Positions 43,777 to 52,929 are shown, numbered from the stretch's first letter. The stretch is 64,000 bases of DNA from WHTX01 sp038255145 (GCA_038255145.1 JBBSLP010000007.1:55669-119668); one strand, 5' to 3'. The notes: generated by a model not told the origin, from the sequence alone. Program-made: numbers and translations.

Positions 43777-45093
43777 ATGGTGGGGTCGAGGGTGTTCCGG
43801 GGCTGGGCCATCGTGGCCGGCCTCTTCATCGTGCTGATGATGTCGTCGGGCCTGGGCTTCTACGCCCAGTCGCCCTTCCTCAAGGCGTTGGTCGAGGAGA
43901 ACGGCTTCTCGGCCGGGCTCACGGGGGCGGCCACCGGCCTGTTCTTCCTGTCCTCGGGTGTGTCCGGGTACCTGGTGTCGGGCCTGCTCAACCGCATCGA
44001 CGTGCGCTGGGTCATCTGCGTGGGCTCAGCCTGCGCGGCGTGCGCCCTGCTGCTGCTGGGCCGGGTGCACAGCGTGTGGCAGATGTTCGCCGTCAACGCC
44101 TTCTTCGGGATCGGCTTCGCCCTGTGCGGCCTGGTGCCGGCGACCACGGTGGTGACCCGCTGGTTCATCCGTCGCCGCTCGGTGGCCTTCTCCATCACCT
44201 CGACGGGGCTGTCGGTGGGCGGCATCGTCATCACCCGGTGGGCGGCCGGGGCCATCGACCGCAGCAGCCTGGCCCACGTCACCCCCATGCTGGCCGCACT
44301 GTGGGTGGTGGTCACCGTGCCCGTCACCCTGCTGCTGGTGCGCTCGTCGCCCGCCCCCCTGGGCCTGCAGCCCGACGGCGACCCGGCCCCGCCCCGCCAG
44401 GCCGACGGCAGCGCGGGCATCAACCTGCCCTACGGGGCCACCTTCCGCGAGGCCAGGGCCACCCGCTTCTACCAGCTGCTCACCGTGTCCTACGTGTTCG
44501 TCATGCTGGCCCAGGTCGGGGCCCTGGCCCACCAGAACCGCCTGGGTAGCGAGCGGGTGTCCAACGCCGTGGGCGCCCTGGCCGTGTCGTGCACGGCGGG
44601 GGCCAGCGTGGTGGGCCGCCTGGCCGGCGGGGTGATCGTGACCCGCTTCCCCGCCCGGGTGCTGGCCGGCATCCTCATCGGGGTGCAGGGCCTGGCCCTG
44701 GTGCTGCTGTCCCTGGCCGGCACCCGGTTCACCGTGCTGGGTGCGTCGATCGTGTTCGGCCTGTCGGTGGGCAACCTGTTGATGCTCCAACCCCTGATCC
44801 TGGCCGAGACCTACGGCATCCGCGAGTACAGCCGCATCTTCAGCCTGTCCCAGCTGATCACCACCGTGGGTGTCGGACTCGGACCCATGGTCCTGGGCTT
44901 CGTCGACGACTCGGTGGGCTACAAGCCGGCGTTCCTGCTGGCGGCCGCGTCGTCGGTGGTGGCCCTGGTGCTGTTCGTGGCCGCCGGACCTGCCCCCCAC
45001 TTCGCCGGCCCGCCCGCCCGCGCCCTGAGCGGGGACGACGTGCCTGACCTGGGCGATGTCCCGGGCACCGTGGCGCCGACGTCGGCGGGCTGA
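43777..45093 (+). CDS. MFS transporter (monocarboxylate/OxlT-like)
   Basis: 438 residues; an internal GTG at 43786 is another possible start. Twelve hydrophobic helices; WAIVAGLFIVLMMSSGLGFYAQSPFL in helix 1, FFGIGFALCGLVPATTVVTRWFIRRRSVAF in helices 4-5, and a central hydrophilic loop (PDGDPAPPRQADG). The arginine-rich RWFIRRRSVA loop is typical of monocarboxylate-type MFS carriers. It probably imports or exports an organic acid. The TetR gene follows at 141 nt and may regulate it. Confidence 0.85.
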   Translation: MVGSRVFRGWAIVAGLFIVLMMSSGLGFYAQSPFLKALVEENGFSAGLTGAATGLFFLSSGVSGYLVSGLLNRIDVRWVICVGSACAACALLLLGRVHSVWQMFAVNAFFGIGFALCGLVPATTVVTRWFIRRRSVAFSITSTGLSVGGIVITRWAAGAIDRSSLAHVTPMLAALWVVVTVPVTLLLVRSSPAPLGLQPDGDPAPPRQADGSAGINLPYGATFREARATRFYQLLTVSYVFVMLAQVGALAHQNRLGSERVSNAVGALAVSCTAGASVVGRLAGGVIVTRFPARVLAGILIGVQGLALVLLSLAGTRFTVLGASIVFGLSVGNLLMLQPLILAETYGIREYSRIFSLSQLITTVGVGLGPMVLGFVDDSVGYKPAFLLAAASSVVALVLFVAAGPAPHFAGPPARALSGDDVPDLGDVPGTVAPTSAG

Positions 45094-45233
45094 GGCGGGG
45101 GCCTCATCGCCGACAGTGACCGCCCGTGGCCGTTCAGACACGGGCTGAGCCCGTTCGGCCGGCCTCGGGTCGGGAAGGGTGCGCTACTGTGCCGCCAGCT
45201 GACCGGCGGGATTCAGCTCCACCAGAGGAGTCG

Positions 45234-45845
45234 ATGCCGCCCATGGGACGACGACCGAACCCCCAGCGCAAACAGGATCTTCTCGATGAGATCGTGGTCT
45301 ACCTCGGAGAGCACGGCATCGGTGACCTGTCGTTGCGCCCCCTGGCCAAGTGGTTGGGCACCTCCACGTACACCCTCACCTACCAGTTCGGGTCCAAGGA
45401 CCAGCTGGTGAGCGCCGCCGTGCACCACGCCCTCGAGCTGCGTCGCCGTTCGGTCGACGAGCTGGCCGGGGCCGAGGGGGCCACCGTGCCCGCCGAGCTC
45501 GTGCGCCGGTTGTGGCGGTGGTCGACCCACCCGCCCAACCTGCGCCTGGTCCGCATGCTGCTGGAGGCGACGACGTTGGCCCACAGCCAGCCCGCCCTCT
45601 TCGGCGACGTGGGCCGCCACGTGGTCACCGGTGGGGTGGGCATGTTGCGCAGCGCCCTCGAGGGGGCCGGCGTCGAGCCCACGGTCGCTCACCGTCGGGC
45701 CACCGCGGCCTACGCCACCCTGGTCGGGTTGCAGATGGACCTCATGGTGACCGGGGAACGCTCCCGCGTCGACAGCGGCGTGGCCGAGCTGTGCCACTCC
45801 CTGGAGCAGGTCACCGCGCCCTCTCCCCTCCCGACGGGCGCGTGA
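45234..45845 (+). CDS. TetR family transcriptional regulator
   Basis: 203 residues from the ATG at 45234 (MPPMGRRPNPQRK); AGAGGAG is close upstream, and the second ATG at 45243 has better spacing. N-terminal HTH: KQDLLDEIVVYLGEHGIGDLSLRPLAKWLGTSTYTLTYQFGSKDQLVSAA. The C-terminal ligand domain is all-helical. It overlaps the thioesterase gene by 3 nt, so the two are cotranscribed; the upstream MFS transporter is a likely target. Confidence 0.88.
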   Translation: MPPMGRRPNPQRKQDLLDEIVVYLGEHGIGDLSLRPLAKWLGTSTYTLTYQFGSKDQLVSAAVHHALELRRRSVDELAGAEGATVPAELVRRLWRWSTHPPNLRLVRMLLEATTLAHSQPALFGDVGRHVVTGGVGMLRSALEGAGVEPTVAHRRATAAYATLVGLQMDLMVTGERSRVDSGVAELCHSLEQVTAPSPLPTGA

Positions 45846-46249
45846 CCCACCGCACCCCCGTCTCGGTCCGCTTCTCCGAGGTCGACCCGTACCAGCACGT
45901 CAACCATGCCGTGTACATCGTGTACTTCGAAGAGGGGCGCACGGCCGCCCTGGCCGCGGCGGGGCTCGATCTCGGCGGCCTGCAGGAGCAGGGCTTCCAG
46001 ATCGTGATCACCGAGCTCGAGGTGCGGTACCGGGCGCCGGCCCGGCTCGGCGACCTCCTCGTGGTCGAGACCGCCGTCGAGGAGATCGGGGCTTCGGCCA
46101 CCCGCTTCCGCCAGCGGGTGGTGCACGAGGACGGCCGCGTGCTGGTCGAGGCCCGGGTGCGGGGGGCGCTGACCGACGTCACGGGCCGGCCGCGACGCAT
46201 GCCGCCGGAGATCGTGGGGCGGCTGCGCTCCATGGTCGCCGATCCCTGA
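45842..46249 (+). CDS. Acyl-CoA thioesterase, 4HBT hot-dog family
   Basis: 135 residues from a GTG overlapping the TetR stop. VRFSEVDPYQHVNHAVYIVYFEEGR has the catalytic Asp of 4-hydroxybenzoyl-CoA/YbgC thioesterases, and ELEVRYRAPARLGDLLVVETAVEEIG follows. It should hydrolyse a short or aromatic acyl-CoA. It is translationally coupled to the regulator. Confidence 0.9.
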   Translation: MTHRTPVSVRFSEVDPYQHVNHAVYIVYFEEGRTAALAAAGLDLGGLQEQGFQIVITELEVRYRAPARLGDLLVVETAVEEIGASATRFRQRVVHEDGRVLVEARVRGALTDVTGRPRRMPPEIVGRLRSMVADP

Positions 46250-46304
46250 GCGCCCTGGAGGGCCGCCGCCCCACCCTTCCCGGCCGGTCGCGGCGCCGGC
46301 ACCG

Positions 46305-46484
46305 ATGTTCCGGCCCCCGGTCGGCCGGCCCTCCGTCAGCCTGCCCCGCACCAGCGGGCCACGGCCGGTCCCCCCGCCAGCGGTGCGGGCCGCGACCGCA
46401 CCCCGGCTCCCCCTGGCCCAGCGGCTGCGCGAGGTGTGGTCGCTGCTGGGCGACCTGGTCCTGGGCCGTCGGGGGGAGCGGTGA
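46305..46484 (+). CDS. Possible 59-residue basic protein
   Basis: The ATG at 46305 opens a 59-codon frame that begins MFRPPVGRPS and ends LGDLVLGRRGER, whose stop overlaps the GTG of the next gene (GTGA). The coupling and the amphipathic C-terminal helix (LPLAQRLREVWSLLGDLVLG) support a real small gene. The N-terminal Pro/Arg-rich half is uninformative. Family unknown. Confidence 0.4.
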   Translation: MFRPPVGRPSVSLPRTSGPRPVPPPAVRAATAPRLPLAQRLREVWSLLGDLVLGRRGER

Positions 46485-47232
46485 TCCCCCGCCGCGGCGA
46501 GGTGCGGGGCGCCGATGACCTGGCCGGGCTCCTGGCCGACGTGGCCGCCGATGCCCTGACCGGGGCGTTGTTCTTCCCGGGCCACGCCACCCTCTTCCTG
46601 GTGGAGGGGGAGGTGTACTGCGCCGAGGTCCCCGGCGCGGCCCCGTTGGAGGACCTGTTGGTGTGGGCCGGGGCGTTGACGGCGTCGGAGGGGCGGGTGC
46701 TGCGCCTACGTCGCGAGCGGATGGACCAGGTCACGGGCATGGCCCGGGCGTCCATCGGTCTCGATCGACCCGACAGCCAGGCCGCGCTGCGTCGCCTGGT
46801 GGAAGCGGCCATAGGGAGCCTGTACCGCCTGGACAGGGCCGTGTTCGTCCTCGACCCCTACGCCGTCCACTACCTCAACGTGGTGGCCTCGTGGCCCGTC
46901 GACGTGCTCATGGCTGCGGTGCGCATGGGGGCGGCGTTGGCCACCGGGTCCACACCGGCCGAGGAGCCGGCCAGCGCATGGTCGGCCGTCGCTGGTGATC
47001 CCGTCGACGATTGCGAAGCCCGTCCGGCGACCGGTCCCGTCGGTGCCCTGGCCTGCGTGCCACTCCGATGCACGCCGACGACCGGCTGGCGTGGACCGTG
47101 CCCGAGCCGGCGCCGGACCCCACGGCCTACCCGTCAGCGGCGATGGAACCGGTCGCGGACCCCGGTGGTGAGCAGGACACGACCCGGCGGGCCGCCCTGC
47201 GCCGCCTCATCAGCGCCATCCGCCGTCTCTGA
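46481..47232 (+). pseudogene. DUF4388/PATAN-like protein with apparent frameshift
   Basis: From the GTG at 46481 about 190 codons encode a DUF4388-like protein (ADALTGALFFPGHATLFLVEGEVYCAEVP; PLEDLLVWAGALTASEGRVL; RLVEAAIGSLYRLDRAVFVLDP). Near 47050-47070 the codon bias moves to another frame, which ends with a natural-looking terminus TRRAALRRLISAIRRL at the stop 47230-47232. The original frame instead runs on with poor bias to 47398, through a terminator hairpin and into the prfC gene. A single-base indel, real or an assembly error, is the simplest reading. DUF4388 proteins are linked to gliding and signalling in other phyla; function here unknown. Confidence 0.6.
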
Positions 47233-47256
47233 ACGCGGCGCGGCCGGTCGGGCACC

Positions 47257-47296
47257 GTTGCCCGGTCGGTCGCGCCGCCGACCCCGACCGGGCAAC
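47257..47296. terminator. Hairpin between convergent genes
   Basis: A 12-bp stem (GTTGCCCGGTCG and complement) encloses a GC-rich 16-nt loop. It lies 24 nt from both neighbouring stops and can end transcription from either side. Confidence 0.7.
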
Positions 47297-47319
47297 CAGG
47301 CAACTGGGCTCAGACCGGT

Positions 47320-48903
47320 TCAGCCGGCCAGGCCCTCGGCCACCAGGCGGTCCAGGGTCAGCTCGGGGTGGTCGGCCTCGACCCGCTCCAGCCAGTAGGG
47401 CGATTCGAACAGCGCCAGGCGGGTGCCGTCGGCTCGCTGGAGCACGGCCACGCCCCGCATGCGACGGAGGGCGTCAGCCGAGGTGGCGTCGGTGCGGCGG
47501 GCCACCTTGTAGCTGGTGGGGCTGAGCTCGACCGGAGCACCGAACTCGTGCTCGAGGCGCCAGGTGGCCACCTCGAACTGCAGGCGTCCCACCGCGGCCA
47601 GCACCGGGGCCTGGTCGCCGACGTCGGGGTCGCGGAGCACCTGCACCACCCCCTCCTCGTCGAGCTGGGTGATGCCCCGACGGAACTGCTTGTAGCGACC
47701 GACGTCGCGGGCCCGGGCCACGGCGAAGTGCTCGGGGGCGAAGGCGGGGATGGCGGGGTAGGTGACGGGCACGCCGGCCCACAGGGTGTCACCCACCCGC
47801 ACGTCGGTGGCGTTCACCAGGCCGATCACGTCGCCGGGGAAGGCCTCTTCCACGGTGTCGCGGTCCTGGCCGAAGAGGGTGTGGGCGTACTTGGTGGAGA
47901 AGGGCTTGCCGGTGCGGTCGTGGACCACGGCCATGCCCCGCTCGAAGCGGCCCGAGCAGATGCGCATGAACGCCACCCGGTCCCGGTGGGCGGGGTCCAT
48001 GTTGGCCTGGACCTTGAACACGAAGCCGGAGAAGGGGCTGTCGAGGGGGCGGCGGGTGCCGTCGGCCGCCTCCCGGGCCTCGGGCGAGGGCACCAGGTCG
48101 ACCACGGCGTCCAAGAGCTTGCCCACGCCGAAGTTGGTCAGGGCCGAGCCGAAGAAGGCGGGGGTGGACTCGTTGGCCAGGAAGGCCTTCACGTCGAGGT
48201 CGACGCCCACGCCGTCGAGCAGTTCGAGCTGGTCCTGGGCGATGGCCCACTCGCGGCCCGGCTCGCTCTCGGCCACCACCTCGGGGGCGATCGACGCGCC
48301 GCGGGCCACCCGTTCGTAGCGGGTGTACTCGCCGTTGCGTCGGTCGATGACGCCCTTGAAGTCGCCCGAGTCGCCCACCGGCCAGGTGACGGGGGTCATG
48401 GGCAGGCCCAGGGTCTGCTCCACCATGTCCAGCAGGTCGATGGCGTCGAGGCCGGGTCGATCCCACTTGTTGACGAAGGTCAGCAGCGGCAGGTGGCGCT
48501 CGCGGCACACCTCGAAGAGCTTGAGCGTCTGGGGCTCGATGCCCTTGGCCGCGTCGAGGACCATGATGGCGGCGTCGCAGGCGGCCAGCACCCGGTAGGT
48601 GTCCTCGGAGAAGTCCCGGTGGCCGGGGGTGTCGACCAGGTTCAGCACCTGGCCCCGGTAGGGGAACGTCAGTGCCGCCGAGGTGATGGAGATGCCGCGC
48701 TTCTGCTCGATCTCCATCCAGTCCGACGACGCTCCCCGCCCCCCCGACCGGGCCTTGACCGACCCGGCCCCGGTCAGCGCCCCGCCGTAGAGGAGGAACT
48801 TCTCGGTGAGGGTGGTCTTGCCGGCGTCGGGGTGGGAGATGATGGCGAAGGTGCGGCGGCGGCTCGCCTCGGCGGCGGCGCGACCGGTTGGCTCTGCGGG
48901 CAC
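47320..48903 (-). CDS. prfC: Peptide chain release factor 3
   Basis: 527 residues, the usual RF3 length, from a GTG with TACCCT at 48910-48915, 6 nt upstream. GTPase motifs: SHPDAGKTTL (P-loop), DTPGHRDFSEDTYR (G3) and FVNKWDRPGLD (G4). RF3-specific features are GRGASSDWMEIEQKRGISI in switch I and the C-terminal GRLQFEVATWRLEHEFG. It recycles RF1/RF2 from the ribosome after peptide release. It stands alone. Confidence 0.95.
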   Translation of the reverse strand: MPAEPTGRAAAEASRRRTFAIISHPDAGKTTLTEKFLLYGGALTGAGSVKARSGGRGASSDWMEIEQKRGISITSAALTFPYRGQVLNLVDTPGHRDFSEDTYRVLAACDAAIMVLDAAKGIEPQTLKLFEVCRERHLPLLTFVNKWDRPGLDAIDLLDMVEQTLGLPMTPVTWPVGDSGDFKGVIDRRNGEYTRYERVARGASIAPEVVAESEPGREWAIAQDQLELLDGVGVDLDVKAFLANESTPAFFGSALTNFGVGKLLDAVVDLVPSPEAREAADGTRRPLDSPFSGFVFKVQANMDPAHRDRVAFMRICSGRFERGMAVVHDRTGKPFSTKYAHTLFGQDRDTVEEAFPGDVIGLVNATDVRVGDTLWAGVPVTYPAIPAFAPEHFAVARARDVGRYKQFRRGITQLDEEGVVQVLRDPDVGDQAPVLAAVGRLQFEVATWRLEHEFGAPVELSPTSYKVARRTDATSADALRRMRGVAVLQRADGTRLALFESPYWLERVEADHPELTLDRLVAEGLAG

Positions 48904-49325
48904 ACGACCAGGGTACTCAGGCCCATCCCCCCACCTCGATGGCGATCAGCCACACAGAGTGACGTCATTCGGCGCAGGGTGATAACGTCTGTCATGTCCC
49001 GCCGGTGGCCGCTCGCAGGTCGCGGTGGCGCCGTCCGCACGCTCGACCGCCCTCGTCAGCGACGACGCAAGGCCCGGAGCCCGTCCCACCTCGCGGCCCC
49101 GGCGGGACACCCTCGTAGGGAGCGTCCGGGGTCGGGACGCGAAACCGGACCGACCCAGTGGGCCGGTCCGGATCGTGCAGGGCTTGGGGCTCTGCTCATC
49201 GGGGAGGATGTGGATGCACCATCTCACCCCCCACCGAAAAGCCAGCGAAAGCGTGGCTGACCTGCTGAGGTCCCGAAAGTCGGCGCGACCGGTCGGCGCG
49301 GAGGGTCGGCGCGGCCGGGGCCCCG
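48904..49325. other. 422-nt intergenic region with promoter, hairpins and terminator
   Basis: No convincing gene. A plus-strand promoter-like pair (GTGACG near 48959 and TAACGT at 48983-48988) precedes an ATG at 48994 whose 88-codon frame has weak codon bias and an Arg-rich product. An 8-bp hairpin (CCGGACCG and complement) lies at 49145-49171, and a terminator for the minus-strand operon at 49237-49258. The DNA from about 49180 to 49280 is less GC-rich than its surroundings. A small RNA is possible but not shown. Confidence 0.4.
49237..49258 (-). terminator. Intrinsic terminator of the kinase-regulator operon
   Basis: On the minus strand, AGCCA and TGGCT pair, extended by GC/GC around a 4-nt loop and one bulged base, and are followed by TTTT. 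It is one of the few hairpins here with a T-tract, 68 nt past the response regulator stop. Confidence 0.6.
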
Positions 49326-49973
49326 TCAGGCGGGGTCGAGCTCGATGATGCCCAAGCGGACCGCGGACAGCACGGCGTGGGTCAGGCTCTGGGTGTCGAG
49401 CTTGCGGTAGATGGCGTTCAGGTGGTTGTGCACGGTCTTCTGGGTGATGCCCAGGGCCCGGGCCACCTGCTTGGTGGTGGCGCCGTTGGCGATGGCCTGG
49501 AGGATCTCCACCTGGCGGTCCGACAGCAGGGGATCGGTCCCGGTGGGGACGTTGACGCTGCGGGCCGCCTCGAGCATGGAGCTGGCCAGCCCGGGGCTGA
49601 GGCCGGTCTCACCCGAAGCCGCGGCCCGCACCGTGGACAGCACGTCGGCGAACGAGCTGCCCTTGGTGAGGAAGCCGACGGCCCCGGCCTCGAGGGCCTG
49701 GCGACGGGTGGCCCCGTCGTCGTGCATGGTCAGCATGATGACCCGGGCTTCGGGCATGCGCTGGCGGATGCGCTTGGTGGCGCCCAGCCCGTCGAGCACG
49801 GGCATGGACACGTCCATGAGGGTGACATCGGGCTTGAGCTCCATGGCCAGGGCCACGGCCTCCTCGCCGTCGCCGGCTTCGCCGACGACCGTCTCCTTGG
49901 CCGATTCGAAGCTGCGACGCATCCCCTCGCGGAGGATCGTGTGGTCGTCGACGAGCAGTATGCGCAGGCTCAT
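49326..49973 (-). CDS. NarL/LuxR-family response regulator
   Basis: 215 residues. Receiver: LLVDDHTILREGM, phospho-acceptor Asp54 in TLMDVSMPVLDG, Thr in MLTMHDD, and Lys in FLTKGSS. The C-terminal LuxR HTH (about 150-205) reads LSDRQVEILQAIANGATTKQVARALGITQKTVHNHLNAIYRKL. Its ATG overlaps the upstream kinase stop by 4 nt, so the two form a coupled two-component pair. Confidence 0.93.
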   Translation of the reverse strand: MSLRILLVDDHTILREGMRRSFESAKETVVGEAGDGEEAVALAMELKPDVTLMDVSMPVLDGLGATKRIRQRMPEARVIMLTMHDDGATRRQALEAGAVGFLTKGSSFADVLSTVRAAASGETGLSPGLASSMLEAARSVNVPTGTDPLLSDRQVEILQAIANGATTKQVARALGITQKTVHNHLNAIYRKLDTQSLTHAVLSAVRLGIIELDPA

Positions 49974-51814
49974 CCGGTGGTCACTCCGTCCATCACGGTC
50001 GTTGGATCGCTCCCGCCATTCCCGGCGCCGTTGCCGGCACCTCCGCCGCCCGGACCTGCCGGGAGCTCGAGCTGCCGCTTGGTGCCGGCATCACGGCCGG
50101 CCACGACGGTCACGGTGGTGCCCTTGCCGGGCACGCTCTCGATCGACAGGCGGGCATCGACGCCATCGGTGCGCTCGCGCATGCCCACCAGCCCGTAGGC
50201 CGAGTCGCGCACGCCGCGCACGGGGTCGAACCCCCGCCCGTTGTCCTTGATGGTGAGCACCCCGGTGCCTTCGTGGACGGCCCAGGTCACGTCGACCAGC
50301 TCGGCCCGGGCGTGCTTGGCCACGTTGGACAGGGCCTCCTGCAGCACCCGGAGCAGTTCGTTCTCCACGGGCACGGGCAGGCGGGCGGTGCGGTCCTCGA
50401 CGGTGAACGTGGCCACGGTGAGCCCGCCCCGGTTGAAGCGCTCGATCAGCTCCTGGGCCACATCGCCCAGGCCCCGTTCGGCGGTGACGGCCGAGCGGAA
50501 GTTGCGCAGGGTCTCTCGCAGCTCCTCGATGGCCTTCTGCACGTCGCCGTAGAGGCGGTCGAGCTCGGGATCGTGGGCGGGGTCGTTGGTGATGATGCGC
50601 TCGAGCTCGAGGCTGATGAAGGACAGCCACTGGCCCAGGCGGTCGTGCAGGTCGCGGGCGATGCGGGTGCGCTCGGCGTCGGCTCCCAGGGAGCGCAGGC
50701 GGCGGAACGAGCGGGCGTTGTCCACGGTGAGGGCCAGGACGTCGGAGAAGCCGTTGAGCAGGCGCACGTCACGCACGGTGTAGCGCCGGGGTTGGGTGCT
50801 CTCGATGGCCACGGCACCGACCAGACGACCCCGGGTGCGCAGCGAGGCGTAGAGGCCGGAACGGGCGTGGGTGCCCACCCCCGTGCCCTCGGAGAACTCG
50901 GTGTCGAGCAGGACGTGGTCGCTGTCGATGGCCCGGCGCAACTGCTCGGGCAGGCTCTCGGCCGGCGACGCCGGACGCAGGGCGCACCCCTCGGCGATCT
51001 GGGGCGTCCAGTCGCCCGACAGGTCGTCGCGCACCACCAGGGCCACGGTGTCGGCGCCGAAGCTGCGCACCAGCTCGTCACGGGTGTTGGTGATGGCCTC
51101 GCGCATGTCGAGGGACTCGGGCAGGGTGCGGGCCACCCGGTTGAGCAGGTGGAGCAGGTCGTTGGTCTCCGAGAGCAGGTCGATGGCCCGGGCCTGGCCG
51201 ACGCGACGCTTCTCGGCCTCGAGCAGGCGGTCGCGTATGTAACCGCTGACGGCGACCGTGGCCACGAAGGACAGCACGGTGACGATCTGGCGGTTGCCGA
51301 AGACGAAGTCGGGGTCGTCGATGATGCCCACGACGCTCATGACCACGCCGCCCAGCACCAGGCAGGCCAGGCCCGAGGCCAGTCCCCAGCCGAAGGCGGT
51401 CACCGCGGCGACGGCCAGCACGCAGAAGATGAAAGGGCTGGTGAAGGCACCCGACCAACCGACGGCCAGCCCCACGAGCACGGCGTCGCTGAAGGACAGG
51501 ATGCGGTCGAGGGGGCGCGTCGAACCGAGCCGGATGGGACGCAGGGTGCGCCACGTGGTGAGGAAGAGGATCACGGCCAGCGTGCCGACCACGTCGAGGT
51601 CGCCGTTGGCCTTGGCCTGGGTGGCGGCGAAGACCATGCCGAACATGGCCGCACCCCAGCGGATGCTCATGATGACCGGGGACACCGTGGCCTGCACCGC
51701 TGGCGGGAGGCGCAGCGAGCGGGCGGCGTCGTCGATGCCGCCGTAAGGCAGCGTTCGCAGCGCGACGGCCGCGTCCTCGAGGTTGAGGGTCGGGCTACGG
51801 TCTGTCTCGGTCAT
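49970..51814 (-). CDS. Membrane sensor histidine kinase with GAF domain (NarX/DevS-like)
   Basis: 614 residues. Five or six membrane helices (about 45-195) form the sensor. A coiled segment leads to a GAF domain (about 220-370: NRVARTLPESLDMREAITNTRDELVRSFGADTVALVV), followed by the dimerisation helix with phospho-acceptor His390 in ARDLHDRLGQWLS. The ATPase follows (LLRVLQEALSNVAKHA, IKDNGRGFDP, YGLVGMRERTDGVDARLSI). A Gly/Asn-rich tail ends the protein. It phosphorylates the adjacent response regulator; the signal is unknown. Confidence 0.92.
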   Translation of the reverse strand: MTETDRSPTLNLEDAAVALRTLPYGGIDDAARSLRLPPAVQATVSPVIMSIRWGAAMFGMVFAATQAKANGDLDVVGTLAVILFLTTWRTLRPIRLGSTRPLDRILSFSDAVLVGLAVGWSGAFTSPFIFCVLAVAAVTAFGWGLASGLACLVLGGVVMSVVGIIDDPDFVFGNRQIVTVLSFVATVAVSGYIRDRLLEAEKRRVGQARAIDLLSETNDLLHLLNRVARTLPESLDMREAITNTRDELVRSFGADTVALVVRDDLSGDWTPQIAEGCALRPASPAESLPEQLRRAIDSDHVLLDTEFSEGTGVGTHARSGLYASLRTRGRLVGAVAIESTQPRRYTVRDVRLLNGFSDVLALTVDNARSFRRLRSLGADAERTRIARDLHDRLGQWLSFISLELERIITNDPAHDPELDRLYGDVQKAIEELRETLRNFRSAVTAERGLGDVAQELIERFNRGGLTVATFTVEDRTARLPVPVENELLRVLQEALSNVAKHARAELVDVTWAVHEGTGVLTIKDNGRGFDPVRGVRDSAYGLVGMRERTDGVDARLSIESVPGKGTTVTVVAGRDAGTKRQLELPAGPGGGGAGNGAGNGGSDPTTVMDGVTTG

Positions 51815-51864
51815 CCCAGGTGGATCTGAGCGTACCGGGTCAAATTGCCCATGACGCCGTTAGC

Positions 51865-51879
51865 GTTACCAAAGGTAAC
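51865..51879. promoter_or_regulatory. Inverted repeat GTTACC-AAA-GGTAAC
   Basis: A perfect 6-bp inverted repeat with a 3-nt spacer lies in the 165-nt divergent region between the histidine kinase and the alpha/beta hydrolase genes, in a locally AT-rich stretch. It is a candidate operator. Confidence 0.45.
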
Positions 51880-51979
51880 TTCCCGGCCGCCGAGCGCGGT
51901 TCTGTACGTCACACGTGTAGCACATCGGCGCTCGACCACTGCGCTCGACCCTGGAAGATCGGCCACGTAGCCTCCGGCC

Positions 51980-52924
51980 GTGACCGAGGTGCTGTCGTCG
52001 CCCCCGACCTTCCCCGGCGCCCGGCGCCCCGACCGCCGCCGCGACGTGTCCGCCCACGGGGTGCGCCTGGCCGTCTACGAGTGGGGTCCACCCGATGCCG
52101 CACCGGTCCTCCTGACCCACGGGGGCTTCGACTTCGCGGCGACGTGGGACGGGCTGGCCGCCCGCATGGTCGACGCCGGCTGGCGGGTGGTGGCCTGGGA
52201 CCAGCGGGGCCACGGCAACAGCGACCACGCCGACCTCTACTCGTGGGAGGCCGACGTGCGCGACCTGGCCGCGGTGGCCGACTCGATCAGCGACCGGGCC
52301 CTGCCCCTGGTGGGCCACTCCAAGGGCGGGGGGATGGTCATGCACTTCGCCGAGGCCGCCCCCCACCGCGTGTCCCACGTCGTCAACCTCGACGGGCTGC
52401 CCTCGGGGCGCAAGACACCCGACATCGCCGAGCACGAACGCACCCGCCAGACCCTCAACGACCTCAGCGGGTGGCTGGACCACCGCCGCCGCACCCATGA
52501 CGCCCAACGCCGGGCGGGCACGTTCGAGGAGCTGGCCCAGCGCCGGGCCCGCATGAACCCCCGCCTGCCCATGGCGTGGTTGCGCTACCTGGTGTCCGTC
52601 GGGGCCCGTGAGGACGACGACGGTTGGCGCTGGAAGATCGACCCCTCCCTGCGCTTCGGCGGGTTCGGCCCCTTCCGGCCCGAGTGGTCCATGGAGCGGG
52701 CCCCGGGCATCGGCGTGCCCTTCCTCGGCGTGCTCGGCCTGGAGCTCGAGGAGATGGGCTGGGGGTCCCGGCCCGAGGACGTGCTCCCCTACCTGCCCCT
52801 CGGGGCCGAGTTCCACGCCCTCGAAGGTGTGGGCCACTTCGTCCACCTCGAGGCCCCCGACCACGTCGCCGGCCTGGTGCTCGACTTCCTGGCCCGCAAC
52901 CCCAGCCCCCACGGTTGGCGCTGA
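51980..52924 (+). CDS. Alpha/beta hydrolase
   Basis: 314 residues from a GTG; TAGCCT at 51968-51973 ends 6 nt upstream. LLTHGGFDFAATWDGLA holds the oxyanion region, VVAWDQRGHGNSD the family signature, and LVGHSKGGGMVMHFAE the nucleophile Ser. VNLDGLP follows, and the catalytic His is in LEGVGHFVHLEAPD. It is a complete, probably active hydrolase of unknown substrate. A second, apparently inactive member begins 5 nt downstream. Confidence 0.88.
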   Translation: MTEVLSSPPTFPGARRPDRRRDVSAHGVRLAVYEWGPPDAAPVLLTHGGFDFAATWDGLAARMVDAGWRVVAWDQRGHGNSDHADLYSWEADVRDLAAVADSISDRALPLVGHSKGGGMVMHFAEAAPHRVSHVVNLDGLPSGRKTPDIAEHERTRQTLNDLSGWLDHRRRTHDAQRRAGTFEELAQRRARMNPRLPMAWLRYLVSVGAREDDDGWRWKIDPSLRFGGFGPFRPEWSMERAPGIGVPFLGVLGLELEEMGWGSRPEDVLPYLPLGAEFHALEGVGHFVHLEAPDHVAGLVLDFLARNPSPHGWR

Positions 52925-52929
52925 CCACC

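Noticed and set aside
47368..49260. 630-codon plus-strand frame including an 88-codon piece from 48994
   Set aside because: Most of it is antisense to prfC. The last part has a promoter-like hexamer upstream but weak codon bias and an Arg-rich product, so I did not call a gene.
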